Shown piece after piece: positions 61,903 to 64,000 of a DNA stretch of 64,000 nt (positions within the stretch are counted from its first letter, which is position 1; each line of letters opens with the position of its first letter). The notes beneath the pieces were generated by a model. That model did not search any database. It was not told where the DNA came from and saw only the letters and a list, made by a program, of their open reading frames with translations. The position numbers were made by a program, and so were the translations under genes. The stretch is taken from positions 1-64,000 of the forward strand of contig JAICTZ010000013.1 in assembly GCA_025936115.1 (NCBI GenBank). The letters run 5' to 3'. The stretch is from Polyangiaceae bacterium (GTDB lineage: Bacteria; Myxococcota_A; Polyangia; Polyangiales; Polyangiaceae).

Positions 61903-63348
61903 ATGGTCACGGAGGCAGGTGAAGAGGGCAAGCCGCTCGCGGCGGCGGCCATCACGGTGCTCGTGGTGGACGACGAGAAGAACATCCGGCGCACGCTCGG
62001 GATGGTGCTCGACGGCGACGGCTACAACGTGCTCGAGGCCGAGTCCGGCGAGCAGGCACTCGAGCTCTTGTCGCGCGCCGGCCGTCCCATCGATCTCGCC
62101 ATCCTCGATTTGAAGCTGCCCGGCATGGGCGGCTTGCAGGTGCTCGAACGGCTACGCGCCGAGGAAGCCACGCGCGAGTTGCCGGTCATCGTCGTGAGCG
62201 GACATGCCACGGTGCAGGACGCCGTGCTCGCGATCAAGCTCGGCGCCACGGATTTTTTCGAGAAGCCGCTCAGTCGCGAGCGCGTGCTCGTGAGCGTCGG
62301 CAACTCCGTGCGCACCGCGCGGCTCACGCGTGCGGTCACGCAGCTCCGCGCCGAGCTCGAGACGCGCTACGAGATGATCGGCACGAGCGCCTCGATGCAG
62401 CGCTTGTACCAGCAGATCGATCGCGTCGCACCCACGCGCGCGAGCGTACTCATCACGGGCGAGAGCGGGACGGGAAAAGAGCTCGTGAGCCGGGCGATTC
62501 ATCGCTTGAGCCCGCGACGCGACGAGCCGTTCGTGCGCGTCAACTGCGCCGCGATCCCGCGTGAGCTCATCGAAAGCGAGCTCTTCGGACACGAGCGTGG
62601 CGCGTTCACGGGCGCTCAGACGCGCAAGCGCGGTTTCTTCGAGCAGGCGCACGGCGGTACGCTCTTGCTCGACGAAATCGGCGACATGGCGCTCGTTGCG
62701 CAAGCCAAGGTGCTGCGCGCGCTGCAGAACGGTGAAATCGTTCGGCTCGGTTCGGAGCAGAACGTCAAGGTCGACGTGCGCGTGCTCGCCGCCACGAACA
62801 AGGATTTGCAGCGCGAGGTCGCGGCGGGCAACTTCCGTGAGGACCTGTATTTCCGCCTCGACGTGTTCCCGATGAAGTGCCCCGCGCTGCGCGAACGGCG
62901 TGAGGACATTCCGCTGCTCGCCGAGGCCTTCGTGAGCTCGTTCTGCAACGAGAACGGCCTCAAGCCGAAGCGCATCGATCCTTCCGTGCACGAGTCGCTC
63001 GGCCGCCGGCAGTTTCCGGGCAACGTGCGCGAGCTCAAGAACGCCGTGGAACGCGCGGCCATTCTCGCGAGCGACATCATCACCGTCGCCGACTTGCCCG
63101 AAGACCCGCACCTCTCGCCGTTCGACGACGACGCGGAATCCGACGAGTCGGCGCCGGGCCCGCGTTCGACGCCGGGCGAGCGCCCCACGCTGCGTGAGTA
63201 CCGTGAGAACGCCGAACGCGGTTACATCATCGAGACCCTGAAGGACGCCGACTGGAACGTCTCGAAGGCCGCCGTGGTGCTCGGCGTCGAGCGCACGAAC
63301 CTGCATAAAAAAATCCGCGCTTACGGCATCAAGCGCGGCGAGGGATAG
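61903..63348 (+). CDS. NtrC-family sigma-54-dependent response regulator
   Basis: A 481-residue three-domain activator. The receiver domain (about 18-135) has VLVVDDEKN, phospho-Asp in LAILDLKLPGM, and Lys in FFEKPL. A sigma-54 AAA+ domain (about 155-390) has Walker A GESGTGKE, GAFTGA loop in HERGAFTGAQ, Walker B GGTLLLDEIGDM, and the R-finger region NFREDLYFRLDVFPMKCP. A C-terminal Fis-type helix-turn-helix (VSKAAVVLGVERTNLHKKI) completes it. The ATG at 61903 directly follows an in-frame TTG. There is no adjacent histidine kinase, so the input is unknown. Such regulators are numerous in myxobacteria and often act in development. Confidence 0.95.
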   Translation: MVTEAGEEGKPLAAAAITVLVVDDEKNIRRTLGMVLDGDGYNVLEAESGEQALELLSRAGRPIDLAILDLKLPGMGGLQVLERLRAEEATRELPVIVVSGHATVQDAVLAIKLGATDFFEKPLSRERVLVSVGNSVRTARLTRAVTQLRAELETRYEMIGTSASMQRLYQQIDRVAPTRASVLITGESGTGKELVSRAIHRLSPRRDEPFVRVNCAAIPRELIESELFGHERGAFTGAQTRKRGFFEQAHGGTLLLDEIGDMALVAQAKVLRALQNGEIVRLGSEQNVKVDVRVLAATNKDLQREVAAGNFREDLYFRLDVFPMKCPALRERREDIPLLAEAFVSSFCNENGLKPKRIDPSVHESLGRRQFPGNVRELKNAVERAAILASDIITVADLPEDPHLSPFDDDAESDESAPGPRSTPGERPTLREYRENAERGYIIETLKDADWNVSKAAVVLGVERTNLHKKIRAYGIKRGEG

Positions 63349-63477
63349 CTCTCGCCCGTGAGTAGAGTAATGGTCGCGGTAGCGGCAAATTCGTCGCTGC
63401 TCGGGCGACTTGCCGTCTCAAGTTGGCCCGCTGACGATCGGTTGCCTCGCGCTGCTGCGCGTGAACACTAACGTCGG
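63349..63477. other. Short intergenic region
   Basis: About 130 bases between the response-regulator stop and the GTG of the lipoprotein gene. Contains no obvious hairpin with T-run and no clear promoter. Confidence 0.35.
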
Positions 63478-64000
63478 GTGAATCGAAGCTTGTTCGCGGG
63501 CGCGCCGGCCTTTTGGGGGCGTGGATTATCTCTCTATGCAGCCGGGGTCGGGTTGTGGGCGTGCTCGTCGCCGTCTTCGGCACCGCGGGGGCCGGGCGCG
63601 GCGGGAGCCGCGGTTTCGCTCGGTGCGGGCACGGGCGGCACGCTGAATTCGTCAGCCGGCGCAGGGGTAGGCGGCAGCGGAGCGACGACGAGCTCGGGCG
63701 GCAGCGGTGAAAGAGGCGGCATGGGTCCCAGCGCGAACGCCGGCAGCGGTGGAGGCATCGTCGCCACGGGCGGCATGAGCTCGAGCCTGGGCGGCGCGGG
63801 CAGCGGCACCGCGGGCGCTCCGGTCGCTCCTGGCGCCGGGATGGCGGGGATGAGCACGGCGGGCACCGGCTCGGTATCGCCAGGTAATTGCACCTTCAAC
63901 GTCACTTCGTCGCTGAGCGAGAAGATCACGAGCGTCGGCCTCGTGGACTTTAGCGTCGATCGAGCTCAACTCGACAGCGCCTCGATCGAGTTCGGGCTCG
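63478..64000 (+). CDS. Lipoprotein with long Gly/Ser linker, probably arylsulfotransferase-like (C-terminus outside window)
   Basis: The frame opens at a GTG (63478) and is still open at the window edge, giving 174 visible residues. It has a lipoprotein signal (LSLYAAGVGLWACSS) and about 110 residues of Gly/Ser/Ala/Thr linker (AGAGVGGSGATTSSGGSGER). A beta domain then starts CTFNVTSSLSEKITSVGLVDFSVDRAQLDSASIEFG. That last segment resembles the fibronectin-like domain before the propeller of the arylsulfotransferase-like lipoprotein at 34041 (SISNLAIAANPHMTISCFVSWTTEEPASSEVDFG), hence the suggestion. Frames on the opposite strand here are Pro/Ala-rich shadows. The start has only a weak ribosome-binding site. 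Confidence 0.6.
   Translation, partial: MNRSLFAGAPAFWGRGLSLYAAGVGLWACSSPSSAPRGPGAAGAAVSLGAGTGGTLNSSAGAGVGGSGATTSSGGSGERGGMGPSANAGSGGGIVATGGMSSSLGGAGSGTAGAPVAPGAGMAGMSTAGTGSVSPGNCTFNVTSSLSEKITSVGLVDFSVDRAQLDSASIEFGL

Noticed and set aside
63534..63929. A minus-strand Pro/Ala-rich frame near the right edge
   Set aside because: The plus-strand frame from the GTG at 63478 has a lipobox, a linker and a beta domain that resumes beyond the edge.

Overview
The window looks like chromosomal DNA of a high-GC myxobacterium (Myxococcota, most like Polyangiales/Sorangium-type genomes). The reasons are strong GC bias at third codon positions, a Pkn-type Ser/Thr kinase with a transmembrane tether, TPR/PEGA proteins, an NtrC-type regulator, and many lipoproteins whose lipobox is followed by Gly/Ser/Thr/Ala-rich linkers. 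This assignment is inference; no rRNA is present. Gene density is high, and many starts are GTG or TTG.

Layout. 1-7.9 kb: edge of a large hypothetical protein, a TPR/PEGA protein, a cysteine-repeat lipoprotein overlapping a convergent kinase, ferrochelatase and a coupled lipoprotein. 7.9-9.9 kb: a minus-strand bolA-grxD-surE-apt operon. 11.1-18.0 kb: a long tight minus-strand operon (lipoprotein, hisB, hisH, hisA, TPR/AIM24-like protein, pgsA, lipoprotein, an orphan FliQ/SctS, an EpmA-like ligase). 18.1-25.4 kb: lon, a very large membrane metallopeptidase-TPR-FGE-like fusion, an SGNH lipoprotein, and a small protein joining a ZZ/treble-clef-type zinc finger to a histone fold. 27.5-27.7 kb: tRNA-Glu(CTC) and tRNA-Gln(CTG) with a terminator. 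27.9-29.5 kb: a class-II cyclic-nucleotide phosphodiesterase-like protein and a HepT-MntA toxin-antitoxin pair.

29.6-48.5 kb is a surface-glycan/lipid-linked sugar island. It has five large GT-C-like membrane proteins, two intact GT2 glycosyltransferases (one fused to GtrA, one paired with DUF2304), an acyltransferase-3, a methyltransferase, an arylsulfotransferase-like lipoprotein and a PQQ-propeller lipoprotein. It also holds several decayed gene fragments, among them a chimera of a GT2 5' part joined to the 3' end of the phosphodiesterase gene. The island is rearranged: closely related GT-C genes lie in opposite orientation near its two ends, and relic copies show what has been deleted or inserted.

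48.7-64.0 kb returns to housekeeping and envelope genes: a Gly-rich lipoprotein, pyrE, a papain-like peptidase, an rRNA methyltransferase (RlmI-like), a BamB/YfgM-like pair, a sulfatase-fold HEAT-repeat membrane protein, greA, BamD, a sigma-54 response regulator, and the start of a second probable arylsulfotransferase-like lipoprotein that runs off the edge.

The items I consider most worth follow-up are the zinc-finger histone (24856-25362), the relic copies that show hepT-mntA occupying a junction where the copy has only about 33 bp, the metallopeptidase/FGE-like fusion, and the orphan FliQ/SctS inside the his-pgsA-epmA operon.
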